Origin: Parapristionchus giblindavisi
Taxonomy: Eukaryota; Nematoda; Chromadorea; Rhabditida; Diplogasteridae
DNA: 64,000 bases
Direction of reading: 5' to 3'
Assembly: GCA_943737045.1 (NCBI GenBank)
Contig: CALSFV010000220.1
Span: forward strand, 248,001 to 312,000
A model generated the notes under the pieces. It saw nothing but the letters and a program-made list of their open reading frames with translations. It was not told the origin of the DNA and did not search any database. This document shows, piece after piece, positions 1 through 12,394 of this stretch. Positions within the stretch are counted from its first letter, which is position 1. Each line of letters opens with the position of its first letter. The position numbers and the translations under genes were made by a program.

Positions 1-228
1 GCATTCGAGACGCACATAGCGAGCGCAAAAATCCGCTGGGTTGGACATGTCGCCCGCAGGAGAGACGATAGATGGACCAATATTATCACATTCTGGTACC
101 CCCGTGAAATAAAACGCACCCTCGGTCGTCCAGCTACCAGATGGCGAGATTCCCTAAAGCTATTAAACCCCCCTGGCGGTCACTGGTCCCCAACAATTAA
201 TCTATGGAAATCACACCTCCGACGCTAA
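1..228 (+). mobile_element. 3' end of an RTE-type LINE (C-terminus of endonuclease-reverse transcriptase)
   Basis: Frame 1 is open from the first base to a TAA at 226-228 (75 residues, N-terminus outside the window). The peptide contains IRWVGHVARR, DDRWT, WYPRE and GRPATRWRD. This tryptophan/arginine-rich series (WxGHVAR...R.DRW...W.PR..KR..GRP..RW.D) is typical of the extreme C-terminus of RTE-clade non-LTR retrotransposons, which are common in nematodes. The catalytic reverse transcriptase and endonuclease domains would lie upstream of the window. No target-site duplication can be defined with only one end visible. The frame has no stop or shift, so the copy may be fairly young. The family assignment rests on recognised motifs, not on an alignment. 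Confidence 0.75.
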
Positions 229-3200
229 CACTATCGATAGATGAACATCGAACATCCAAGTATCCAAGTAAGTATCTAAGACTGTTCTTCGATCCTTAAA
301 CTCTATCCCATGATTTTATCTTTTTTTCGTTTCCTCTCAAGTTTTTCACTTAATTTATCTTAATATATCTTTAACCTTCTCCTCCTTGATCCTATGTCTA
401 CCGTGCGGTAGGTCTGGCATTGTTGTCTATGTGACCATTGTCGACAACGCCCTCCTTCGTCTATTCCATCTACAGATTAGGAAAACTGTTGGATCCCCTC
501 CTAGAAAGTGTTTGGAAAACCGTGAGCTGTATTTCCTTCTTCATGCAGCAATATCGGACGGAGCTTTTTCTACTACGTGGGTTATCAACTTCAACTTTAA
601 TGGATTATTTTTTGGATTCCACTTCGTGGTTAGCGCAGATATATATAGAAGACATTAAGACACGACACGATGATCGATGAATGAAATAAAGGAAACACAT
701 TTATTTGAGAAGGATTTTTTTTGTTCCCCTGCCATGACTCATCGCGCCAACGTGCGAACGTGATAAAGTATTGTATATTATATATCTTTATGTATATTCA
801 AGAGCACAAATCCATCAGTAGTATTCTTGCTGGATCGTGTCTCATCTATTGTCTCCTCCCCTTCCTCATGTTTATACGATATATGCTTCATCCATCATAT
901 TTGTATAAACATTCCAGTAAGAATATTTCGCAATGAATCATACCATGAAACGATTCCCAAGTTCAGATAGAATCGCGTAACTCCTATGTTTTTCTTATCC
1001 CCAATATGACTCTTTGTGTACTCTGCCCTCCTATCTTGCTCGTGTTTACATGTATTTACACTTATACTTTTTTCTCACAGATTGGAGTTCCCATAAATAG
1101 CTTTCCTAGAAAAAAAGAACGTTTTTCTCAACTGTTTTTCTCGATATTGACAAGAACTAGTAAGTTCTTCGATGCAGTAACAGTAATGATTTAATACGAA
1201 TGTTGTATGAGTCAAAGACTATGTGATATTAGAATATTTATGTCCCTACTGTAAGACGGAGTCCATCAACATGTACGATTCGTTAACTATTCATGAACAT
1301 CCCCTATTGATAGATGTTCTTGCAGTCTGAAAGCTTTGCCAAGTCCAAAATATCTTTATTCATATATTACATATATGAACTTAGCTATCCCACCAACGTT
1401 TGCTCGTGCATAGTAAATCATTGCTTGATAGTATTACATTCGGCATGGCCCCGAGACTACTTTTTTTATTACAATATGCTGTGCGGGGACCAAAAACTAA
1501 TCAACGATTCTCGATTATACATAAATTTTCATCGTTTAGCCCTGTTTTTTTCTTTATGAACTCCGACTGTTTAAAAAAATATTTATATATGCTGCCACGT
1601 ATCCTTGACAATATCAACCACGAGCCCTCAATTTCTTTTGGACCAATAAGTCGTTAAGGCATTTCTTCTCTCTATCGTACATATTTCGCTATACTTTTAT
1701 TCTCCTAAACATAGGGATTACTGTAGTCATGATATTATTTTACTTTCTGCGCTTGTCGTGAAAAAAATGAATCATTCTCTAGGAGACCCTCCTACGAGAC
1801 CACAAATCATCAATTCATTTCTTCTAATCCGCTAAAGATGAAGAACTCTGTTCTCACCCTTTGGACTTTTGCCCTCCCCCTGCCTCTCACCACATTGCTC
1901 TCCCATGCCCTCTTTGTTAGTGCAACTGACCTAACAACTATCATTCTGCTGAACACATCCCATCCCTCTCCTGCCTTGTCTTTCCTATCTCCTGTGCCCT
2001 CTATTCTACGATCCCCTACTCTTCATGTCCCCGTCTGCTTCAGACCGTCCTCTCATATCTGTCTCTACTTTCCCAATCTCTCCTTCCTTCTTCTTTCTCA
2101 CATTCATTCCATTCATTGGCCACTATTCGTCTTTTGTTCGTTGTGAATCATCTTACGATTTCTTCAATAGAATCAGACAGATGCGTACCTTTCACTGCTC
2201 ACTTTAGTAAGATTCCCTTCCCTCAATTCAATCAATGAATCAACTGATTTGATTTTATATGTCTTATTTTTCACTCCAATGGTCTTAACCAATATTCTAT
2301 GGTTTTATTAAGTATGTTAAGCAAACACTTTAATACGCGTCAGAACGGTTTTTCTCACGATGACTATTTGAAGACTACAAATCAGCTGAAACATACAAAA
2401 GACTGCTACTCATCGCGTTTTGTTTCTCTGAATGCAAGTAACCAAATGTTTCATATCCTCATAGATAGAATTGCTTCAAAATACGACCTTTGAGTGCCGC
2501 CGCAAACTATTTGATCTTTCTTTTACCTGTGAAGTGATTCATGGGCATATTGATATAGACAATCCTTCCTTCTTTATCCCCTACATCCATAATAGACTAG
2601 AACAAAATTAAATCGATCAAAGCGTGATAAGATCTCATATTGACGCGTTGACGAGAAACCAAAAAATACTATGTCAAGTAGATTTACGATTCATTTATGC
2701 CCCTCTTCCCTCCCATTCATGACCACTCTAGCGCTTTGATTGTCGTTCTATGCATTCTTTGTATCAATCGACATTTGCCCCTTTCCTTATCATTCATTTC
2801 ATACTCTGATCGTTATTACTATTCATCCGTCATCGTAAGCCGCTTACTGTCAACTTATTATCATGGCAGACTTTACAGTCATCCTACCCTGAACACGAGA
2901 ACGATCGCTCTGTTACTCTAACATCTCAGTTTCTCTGATTTTTCTGGCTCTCACCGTAACAAGATTCGGGCCAAAATACTATGTGATCATATGAATAGTA
3001 CATGGGCCATTCTTGTGATTCCTCATAAGATCATTGAGTAATTAGTTTCAATATGAAATCAGTAAAATAAATAGAACCATGTTCCCGTGATTTCTCATCC
3101 TAGACAACAAGCTCTTTTACTGAATTATCTCTTTACATATGCTCCAAATAGATCGTATAATATGCAGAATATGTGCACTTCTCGATTCTTGAACAACTAA

Positions 3201-3389
3201 AATGAGAAACGGCTCATCCTATTAGTATAATCCCTTTCTCTCAATGGCCATCAGTGTACTTTACAGTCATACCATTCTATCTGTATCAGATCTATCTATC
3301 GATTACGTCTGCAGATTCTCCACCCTCTCCATTCTCTCTCTTCTCTCACTCACTTCTCAGTCCCTCTCATCTCTCTATCTCCTCTCCCT

Positions 3390-3395
<6 letters not shown>

Positions 3396-3454
<59 letters not shown>
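3396..3454. repeat. (CT)n microsatellite
   Basis: About 59 bp of uninterrupted CT dinucleotides lie inside a wider 3300-3530 pyrimidine tract. The other strand is (GA)n. Such tracts can form triplex DNA and may act as GAGA-like promoter elements in nematodes, but nothing here shows a function. Confidence 0.95.
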
Positions 3455-3463
<9 letters not shown>

Positions 3464-5111
3464 GCAAGACTACGCCCTTTCTCCTCGTCCACCACTGTCC
3501 TTTACTCTATATCTATCTATCAATCTCTCTCTTGTCGTCCATTCCGACTGTTTATTCTGTCTCTTCCCATACAATCAACGGATTGGATGTTTATGCTAAT
3601 CGCTCTCTCTCTCTTGGTTTACTATCAGTCCGTCATAGACTCCGCCCACTTTTCGTTTTCGTTCTTAGTCTCTTCATAATCATACTCTACTTACATCTGG
3701 AACACATCGTCATCCCACATTCATCTTCCTCTTCCTTGAGCTAATCATACTCAATTTCGTACCAATCAGAAACCACATCCTCTCCCTAACCATCTCTTCC
3801 CCCTCTTCTCCCTCTCCCTTTCTCTCTTTCTCTATCCTATCGTCTATTAAAGTAACAGAAACAACAAGATATTTTCAGGTAAATTACATAATTCTTCACG
3901 CACCTGGAAACTCGTCTGAAGCATCATCGTAGATCTCTCCGGCCTTGTGGTATTCTTCCTTTTCATCATTTATGCCCCCCCCCCCTTATTGTTAGTCTAA
4001 AAGTAAACATGGATTCTTAGAAATTTGTAGCACCCGAATCTTTCCTATGTCTCAGAAGATTGTGGAAAGCTACTGTCTAGGTTAATGATTGCTTAAGCAC
4101 GGTTCTTTCCGTAATCATGTTTTGTTTCATCAAACAGATAATTCTCTCTCTTCTTCAACTTTCTCTTATCATCATATATCTGTCACTCTTCTTGTAAGTA
4201 TATTTGCACAACAATGTCTGTGTGGTGGCAGCTCCTACCGTCCTTTATATACACATAACGAATCGCACAAAAATCTAGGATCAATCGATCACGCAGCGTC
4301 ACTATAGCATGGGGGAGCGGTTATTGAAAATATTATGCAAATGATTAAAAATCAATCTGGAAATTATATAACGGAAACTAACACTGGGGGAATCTATTCG
4401 ATGGTTTAATGTTCGAAAATCCCTTAACACCCCTAGTCCATTAATAAATACGGTAGGAATATCATTGATTGCATCTTCTGGGAGGCCTATGATCAAGAAT
4501 CAATGGATGGCATCTTATCAATACATGGAGACTCTCGTACAGAGAACGCAATGTCACAAATGATAAGGGACGACGTTGATTAAAGCACAGTGAGAGCCAT
4601 GATAGGGCCTTGTCATTCTTATCGGAGAGAAACATTGTGTCCATTAAATGTTTGCAGCCTTGACAAGCGGACTATGGGAGTCGTAAACGTCACGGTTATC
4701 AAGTATTTTGATAAATCCTTTAACTGAAAATATGTCAAAGAATAATGAACAAGTTTTCGATACTCTGATAATACATATAAAAAAAATAATGGTAAAATAT
4801 GATGACAAATAGAATTGTTCATAGAAATATGATGATAAAAATGTTTTTTGTTCGCTGAATATACTAATGATTATCGGAAAACAAAATTCTATATTACTTA
4901 TTCTGCCATTACGTGAGAGATTATTCGTAACAGCATAATCGTTCATTAATCTTCTTATGATCCGTTCCTATTAACCTCATCTTCTTCATTCTCTCATCGT
5001 TTCTCCCCTCTTCATACGTACTTCACCCACCCATCACCTGCCTTGTAAATATACCCTTTGCCGTCCACTTTACTCTTCTTCTCCTTACCCTCCCTATAAC
5101 CTCTTCACCTC

Positions 5112-5148
5112 TCCTCCCTCTCCCTCTCCCTCTCCCTCTCCCTCTCCT
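5112..5148. repeat. CTCCCT hexamer microsatellite
   Basis: About five copies of a CTCCCT hexamer lie within a 5080-5180 C/T-rich stretch. The same hexamer recurs at about 53040-53075 in the last intron of lst-2. Confidence 0.9.
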
Positions 5149-8100
5149 CTTCTTCCATTTGCCCCTCTCTCCCCCTTTCATTCATCTTCTTCCAATCGTA
5201 TATTGAATCCCCATCCCGCGGTTTACGTCCTATACAACCAACCAAATAATTAATCTTCGTCGTCTCAGCTCAAACATAGGGCTTTTATTAAAATAGTACG
5301 TTTGGCTGAAATAAATTGGACTCATAAATTTGATTCTGCTACGACTATTAAAATAATCTTCAAATATGAATGGATAGAATCCTTTTGTGCATCTAGGACA
5401 TAAGGAAGTTCTAAAAAATATATGAATACAATAAATAAATAATTCTTTGATATATTTTGCACACAATGATCTTCGGATCCTTTTGTTCATGGCTTAATAT
5501 TTCATTGCCCAAAGTTCTCTTGATCTCTCGATACTATCTCTCTCTCTTGTAATATGTGTAGAAATAGCCTGCGATATGACGATGCTATTGACACTTTGTT
5601 ACTATTCTACATAAAAATTCTTGCCACTGCACAAATTGCCTTAGTCAAAGCTAATCACAGGGCTTTCTCATACACTGTTGTGAGTATCAATCTAGATACA
5701 TTCTTGCTAGTTTACTCACGAGGCGAATAACAATTATTTGTAACTACAGCTTTCTAGGCGAATTTCACTGTGCATAACTAGTAAAAACATTAAGCTAGTA
5801 ATTTTAACGATTTTTAAATATAACGGCGTAAAATCTATAATTTCATATTTTGTAGTAAAAGTTGCGTAAAGGCTATGGTAAAGGGTATATTTTCAGTGCC
5901 TGTTTCTCAAGCACATTGTTAATGTGCAGAAAGTTGGAAGTAAAGGTTAAAAGATACTTTATGGTGGTTCCCATCCGTTACGTTAGCTCGTAATATTCAC
6001 CCTTGCCTTTTTCAATCGCTCGTACTTTCAGTGCGATCTCTTTTGTATGCGGAGATTGCGTAGATCCACAGCATTTTTCATATTTTAAAAGATTTATCTA
6101 GATAAATGAACCGGTTTTATAAGAATCTAAGTCTTCTTGAATATAAAGTACGATAGAAGGAATTGTCTTCACTTGTGATTCCTTTGTGATATTCAAAAGT
6201 ATAGTTAGTATATCGTTTGTATACAAGGAACATTCAATCTTCTCCTACAATAATTCTCTGTCCGTGCAATTTTACAAATTGCTCTTAAAACACATTATTA
6301 CCCGTGTTAAAATAGAATTAGCCCACTATGATCTTATCGTCAAATCGATTTCGTCTTAAACAGTGTAACGGTTTGGTTTTAATCTGAAGACAAAAAAGTC
6401 GCTTAGCCAGTTTTATGGCGATTTTCCCTATTGGAGGAGGCTGGAGTGTGGGGGAACTAAACTTGATATAAAATACTAGAGGAATGATCAAAAAACAGAG
6501 TTCTATTCTATTATAATACAATCGTCGATCAGCCATCATTCTGTGCAAATACATTCATCATTTAGAGAAAAATATCGGAAACCTAACCAGTATTGAAACA
6601 CTTTCCAAATTGCCATATCTAAAATGTAAGACTTCTGAAATATTGAAGCATTACAAGATGTGCTTTGGTGAGCTAAATTTTCCTCTCTTTCGGTCACGGT
6701 GGATATATTTTACCTTTGTCAATTTCTTATATGAAATAATCAATAAATTATCTCTCTAAATGTACGTAAAAAATGTCACAACTAGTGTGGCAATTAATTA
6801 TGCAACTTGAGCACTTTTCTCCCTCTGTTTCCCTCTCTCCTTCTCTCTCACTCTATATCTCCCCTCTTCTCTATGTGCCTCCTCTTTCTCTCAGTCTCTC
6901 TCTCTTTCTCAAAGGCTTCTTTCTTTGTGTAATCCGAGATGTGATATCCGACAAACACACACAGTGTGTTTTACCTCTCTGAATAGATCATGATTAGTTT
7001 ATCTTCTACCATGTTCAATAATCACAAAAAGGGGAACACTCCTCACTTTTCGCATACACTCTCTCGTCATTATTTTGCTTTTTTTATTGTCGTTATTTTT
7101 GTTCATATTCATTACTAGAACATTATTTGAGGATTTTTTCGTGTATTTAAAAAAAAAGTTCTTGCAACACTAATGAATTGGAATGGTAGAAGATTTAAGA
7201 TTAAATCACCTATCTAGAATGAAACATAGTGCTTTATCTCATTAAAAATCTTACTGTCCTTGTTTTGTCCCTACTATGAATCGTCTTGAACTATAATTCA
7301 CAGTGAAACATACGTGTAGTAAAATATACATATTTCACTGTCTGGCGCTTGCTTTACATGTCGTCATTAATTATGCACATAGACGTATTCTAATCTAATT
7401 AATACCTCTGTAATGATCAGATATCAAAGCAATGAATAGATGTAGATTCCTTCATATACTTTTCAACTTGTAATCAAAAAACAACTAACGAAATCCTTTA
7501 TCACATATTTTATTATTTCTTTTATTACTAAAATTAAAACTAGGCCAAATCTCGACGATAATGTAGATTACGCGACGTTGCTTGCTAGTGCATCTGACTA
7601 TGCTACAATCTAATAATCACTATGATTTACTTAACGTAATGCCACCCTTACCTTCCTTACCATGCAATCTTCATACATAATAGGAGTATTGTTCACACTT
7701 CATGTATACGCTATTTTTTATAAGATATATCTGATTATATGCTAACCGAGACTCCCCGTAATCATATGAGAATATTCTCTTCTCATCTTCTCTCATCGTA
7801 TTTCAGTTTATTTTCTATATTAACCCTTGCATTTTTTACGATCAATATGTCTCGTACAAGCTATCTCGAGATTTTCTTTTCTTGTTACAACAATAAACGA
7901 AAAAAAGTCAATATTTTTTTTCAAAATGATTTTTTTTTCAACAAGAAAATCTTGTTAGATAAATATCTCTTATCTATCAATCTTGTACATTCTTTCTTCT
8001 GCTCATTGATCATTTATCGTCTCTCCTCTCTACTATTTATTTCTCGAACATTCTTCCGTCTCATGCCGAAGAATGTGCTCGGTTGCTATAACTTTTTATT

Positions 8101-8664
8101 TATATAGAAAAGTTTTATCGTTATGGAAACAAAAAAACGTCTATATTGTATGGTTTTATTGTGTTGATGCAAAGTTTTGCATTGTATGGATGAAGATAAA
8201 GAGGGAAAGTTAGCTATAGAATAGAAAGAATCCTCAGAATATAAGGAAGATAAGGGTGAATGGAGGTAGGAGAGCAAGAAAGAGAGAAGTATCAATGAAA
8301 TTGGGATAGGATGTAGGAAAAAAAGAAAGTGATCTTGTCCCACTCTTTGTTCAGTTCGTCTTAGTCTATTCTTCTTTCAAACAATTTCACTAATAAGAAA
8401 GAAAGTAATTAGATGAAAACATTTAGGGTATACAATGAAAAGTCTAGCTTTAGTGAATGAAAAAATAATGCTTATCTTATCCGCGTAGTATATTTTTTAA
8501 ACAAGTTCCAAGACGCCAGTAGATCTTGTAATCTTGTCTCTTCTCTTCTATACATCAAACAAATGTCAATATGTGCCCTTATCAAGAATACAAACGCCAT
8601 ATCTCATTAGTACTGACATGTTGCAGTTCATGTCGACGTCCGAATCGGAGTTGTGTGTGTGCAT

Positions 8665-8666
<2 letters not shown>

Positions 8667-8710
<44 letters not shown>
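8667..8710. repeat. (CT)n microsatellite
   Basis: About 44 bp of pure CT repeat is preceded by a short (GT)n run and followed by 200 bp of degenerate CT-rich DNA. Confidence 0.95.
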
Positions 8711-8713
<3 letters not shown>

Positions 8714-9150
8714 CTCTTATTCTCTGGTCCACTTGCCCCTCAAACTCTCCGCTTATCTTTATCAGTACCTCTAACTCTCTCACTCTCAATATCTCTCTCC
8801 CTTGTCTCTCATACTTCTCGTTATCTTTCTATCTCTCTATCACTCCTCTATCTACCCTCGACCTACCATCTTCGTTATCTCTCCATTCTTTCTGCACGTC
8901 ATTCGAACTCTCTTTTCTCTTTCTATCTCTCTCTCCTCTCTCTCCTCTCTCTCTGACGTTTCTAATTCAGCGCATATTCTTCGCTCATTTCCTTCCTTCC
9001 GTTATGATTCGACATCATTTCCAATCTTCTACATGACTTAACATAAACGTGCTCGTGACGTTTATCATGATATAGTTTGGAAAGAAACATAACATGGATG
9101 ATTACTAATTCATTTACGACGATAATGAAAGGGTACAGGAGATAGTGAAT

Positions 9151-9166
9151 GGGGGGGGGGGGGGGG
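9151..9166. repeat. G16 homopolymer
   Basis: Sixteen consecutive G lie in otherwise A/G-rich DNA. The length is likely to vary between individuals and is prone to sequencing error. Confidence 0.9.
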
Positions 9167-10250
9167 TGAAAGGTAGAAGAAGAAAAGAGCGTGAATAGAT
9201 TGAAAGGAGCATGAAAGGACAGATTTGAAAGGTTGGATGATGTTTGACGGTTACATTCAATCGATCTTTTCCTCTCATTCTCTCAACTATTTCTATCTTT
9301 CCACATGTCCCTTTTGCCTGCCCCTCTCTTCATACCACATACATATCGCAACCCTCTATCACTCTCTCGTACCCTCTCATGTCCATGTACACTCTCTCCT
9401 CTCTCTCTCTCTTCACTCTCTCTATTCTACACAGTCTCTTCGTCGTCCTCGTCACCCTCTCGTTGTCTCACATCATACACGCCTTTCGTTCTCTTCCAAA
9501 TAAGTTCTTTTTTTGTCTTTTCGTTATTTGCACGACATAACGTTGCATTTATGAATTGTGTTATATTCAACGTTCTTCTTTTTCCTCTCTACCTTTATTC
9601 TGCCGTTCTTTCATCTCTTCCTTCCTTCCATCAGTCTGATACTCCCTCTCCCTTTCCTTTCTCCCCATCCATCTTATTTTCTCTCTCTCTTTCCTTCTCC
9701 CTATCCTTCTCCATAACCATACCATCCTTTGCCCTGCACTCCTTATCTCTTCCCTGTCATCTCTCATTGCATATATTTGTATGTATGCCTCCCCCTTTCT
9801 TAATCTAAATCACTTTCACCCATACTTTTCATAATACACGTAGAACCATTTTTTGTAATGTTTTTTTCTCTTGACCTATATTTTTTGATGAGTACTTAAA
9901 AGAGGTATCTCTATCATCTTTAGATCCAACACTTTCATGTCAACCTCGTCACTTTCTCTCTATCTTATCACCCATTCTGTTATGATCGATTAGTTGCACA
10001 GGACCTTAAGGATCGAACTAAAATCACGAATGTTTATGTCAAGTATTTGCAATAGTAAAGACAATGTAAAATAACACTACAGTGTTTGTCTGTGTGTTTG
10101 ATTTTTATGGTGTGAATTGTTTACTTTAGTAGTTTAATCTTGGTAACTCTTATTCATATTTCAAAAACTGCCTCATGATCTCTCGTTCACCGTTCCCTTC
10201 ATACAATCAACTATCTCTTTGATCAGTAAATAAGTTACATTTGAAGAGTA

Positions 10251-12339
10251 ATGGATCAACCAGGGGAAGGAGGAGGACCACCACCGCCTCCACAACCTGG
10301 TCTTCCTGCTGCCGCCTCTTTTCCTCCCACAACACAGCCCATCGATCGTAAGTACCATTTTTAGTATTCTCCTTGAAACATATGTATATAGGGAGGATCA
10401 CGGTACAATTATTTTCATAATAATAGTAGTAGCGTTGTGGGACTGACATAGAGTAGAGCAATGAATAATTAATACGCGATATTACATTCAACACTACAAT
10501 TATGTATAAAGTTGAAGCATGATGTATATGAAAAAGTAGCGATTTTCAAGAGATAATAATGATTTATAGTATTATGACTAAGGGTGTTACGGTAGTATCC
10601 GTGATGTTCGTGGCTATTTTCATTTCATGTCTTCCAAAGAGATCATGTTATCATTATTATAATATATCTAAATATTAATGATTACAGCTCCACAGTACAA
10701 TCTATCTCCTAGTCAACAAGCCGCGCTCGTGCAACAACTTCACTTGCAACAAATACAGTCTGCCCAACAGCATGCCGCAGCGGCTTCAGCCCAATCTCAA
10801 CATCTACAGCAGCAGCTCATTCTGCAGCAGGCTGCCGCCCAACAGCAGCTACTGCGACAACAGCAAGCAGAACAGAAAGCAGCTCAACAGCTATCCGCTC
10901 AAGCGCACACGCAACAGTCACACCAATTGCTGAGTAGACAGGTATCGATTGATTGTTCTGTAATTGTAATTTCAATTTCTTCATTTTATTTTTAAAATGC
11001 TTCTACGTTCAGGCGCTGCATTCCCTTCAATTGCAACAGCAACCCATCCAGGTATTCTTGCTTACATCACTTAATAACATTTGCGAAGCACCACAATAAT
11101 GCATCTAATAATAAACACGAATTCAGGCACTCAATCAAGCTAATCAGACAAACCAACAACAACAAGCACAGCAACAATTGGTAGCGTACATATTACTAAC
11201 AATGTCTGTCATGAAACATACTAATTAAGGCGCAACAGCAAGCCATTCGAGCACACCAGCAAGCTAATCAGGCAAACCAGCTACAACAGTCGCCGCATCA
11301 ATTGGTACTGTACTAGTAAAATGCGCATAAAAATGCATGCTAATTAAGGCACAACAACAAGCTATTCGAGCTCACCAACAAGCCGTTCAAGCACAACAAA
11401 CGGCTAGTCAAGGCAATCAACAACAAATGGTAGCGTATGCCGTAATATTGCTTACAATAAGAAACTGCATGCTAATTTAGGCACAGCAGCAAGCAATTCG
11501 TGCACATCAGCAAGCAGTGCAAGCGCAACAGCAGGCGAGTAATGCTAATCAGCAACAACACGCACAACAACAAATGGTATTGCATGCCGTAGTCATGCTT
11601 ATAAAACGAATGCACGTCAATTTAGGCACAACAAGCTATTCGAGCACACCAGCAAGCTAATCAAGCAAACCAACAACAAGCTAACCAAGCTCAGCAGCCA
11701 GCTAATCAAGCTCAGCAGCAACTTCATTTTCAGATGGTTTCTTTATAAATAATATACTTTTCTTATCGCTTTCTCTTCAGACACCACATATCCTTCGCCA
11801 GATTCAACAACAGGCAGCTATTCAGCAAATGCATCAGGTGAGCGTTATTGGTAAATTATCGTGACAAAAAAAAGAAATTCAGGCAAACCAGCAGCAGCAA
11901 GCAATTCGAACGAATCAGAACGCTGGTCAGGCAAACCAACAGCAACCAGCTCAGCCACAGGTTACATTTATATGAATTCAGTGATAAATACTAGTTAAAC
12001 TGAAGTATCATCCACGTATCAAGCCCTAACGAGACATTTCAATAAAATGAAGTAATAAAAATGAGATAAATTTGTTTCAGGTACAATCCAATCGTGACGC
12101 TGCTCAGAATCGGTCTGAACACCAACAGCAATTGCAATTGCAAGCACATCTACACGCACAGAATCGACAAATCGAACAAGCAACACTATATGCTCAACTT
12201 CAACAAGCTCAACAACTCGCCCAAGCCATGAGCGCAGCCGGACCTAATCGACCTATGATCATTCAACAACCGACTGCTTCATCGACTCCGGCTCCTCCAA
12301 CACCAGCTCCATCTAGTGCTCTCGTGGCTCCAGTGCCTC

Positions 12340-12394
<55 letters not shown>

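Larger units (their letters stand above)
229..10250. other. 10-kb intergenic region, pyrimidine-rich, no supported gene
   Basis: No open stretch here combines coding-like composition with splice sites. The longer open frames at about 3244-3744, 8534-9041 and 9225-9808 are translations of CT-rich tracts (runs of Ser/Leu/Pro) and are not credible genes. The region is AT-rich with long C/T-only stretches on the + strand. It may contain the promoter of the glutamine-rich gene that starts at 10251, but no convincing core promoter was identified. Confidence 0.6.

Noticed and set aside
3244..3744. 166-codon frame rich in Ser and Leu
   Set aside because: Translation of the (CT)n microsatellite and its degenerate flanks; a second overlapping frame is equally open.
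8534..9808. Several 80-167 codon frames
   Set aside because: Low-complexity C/T-rich DNA, overlapping in two or three frames, without splice sites or domain sequence.
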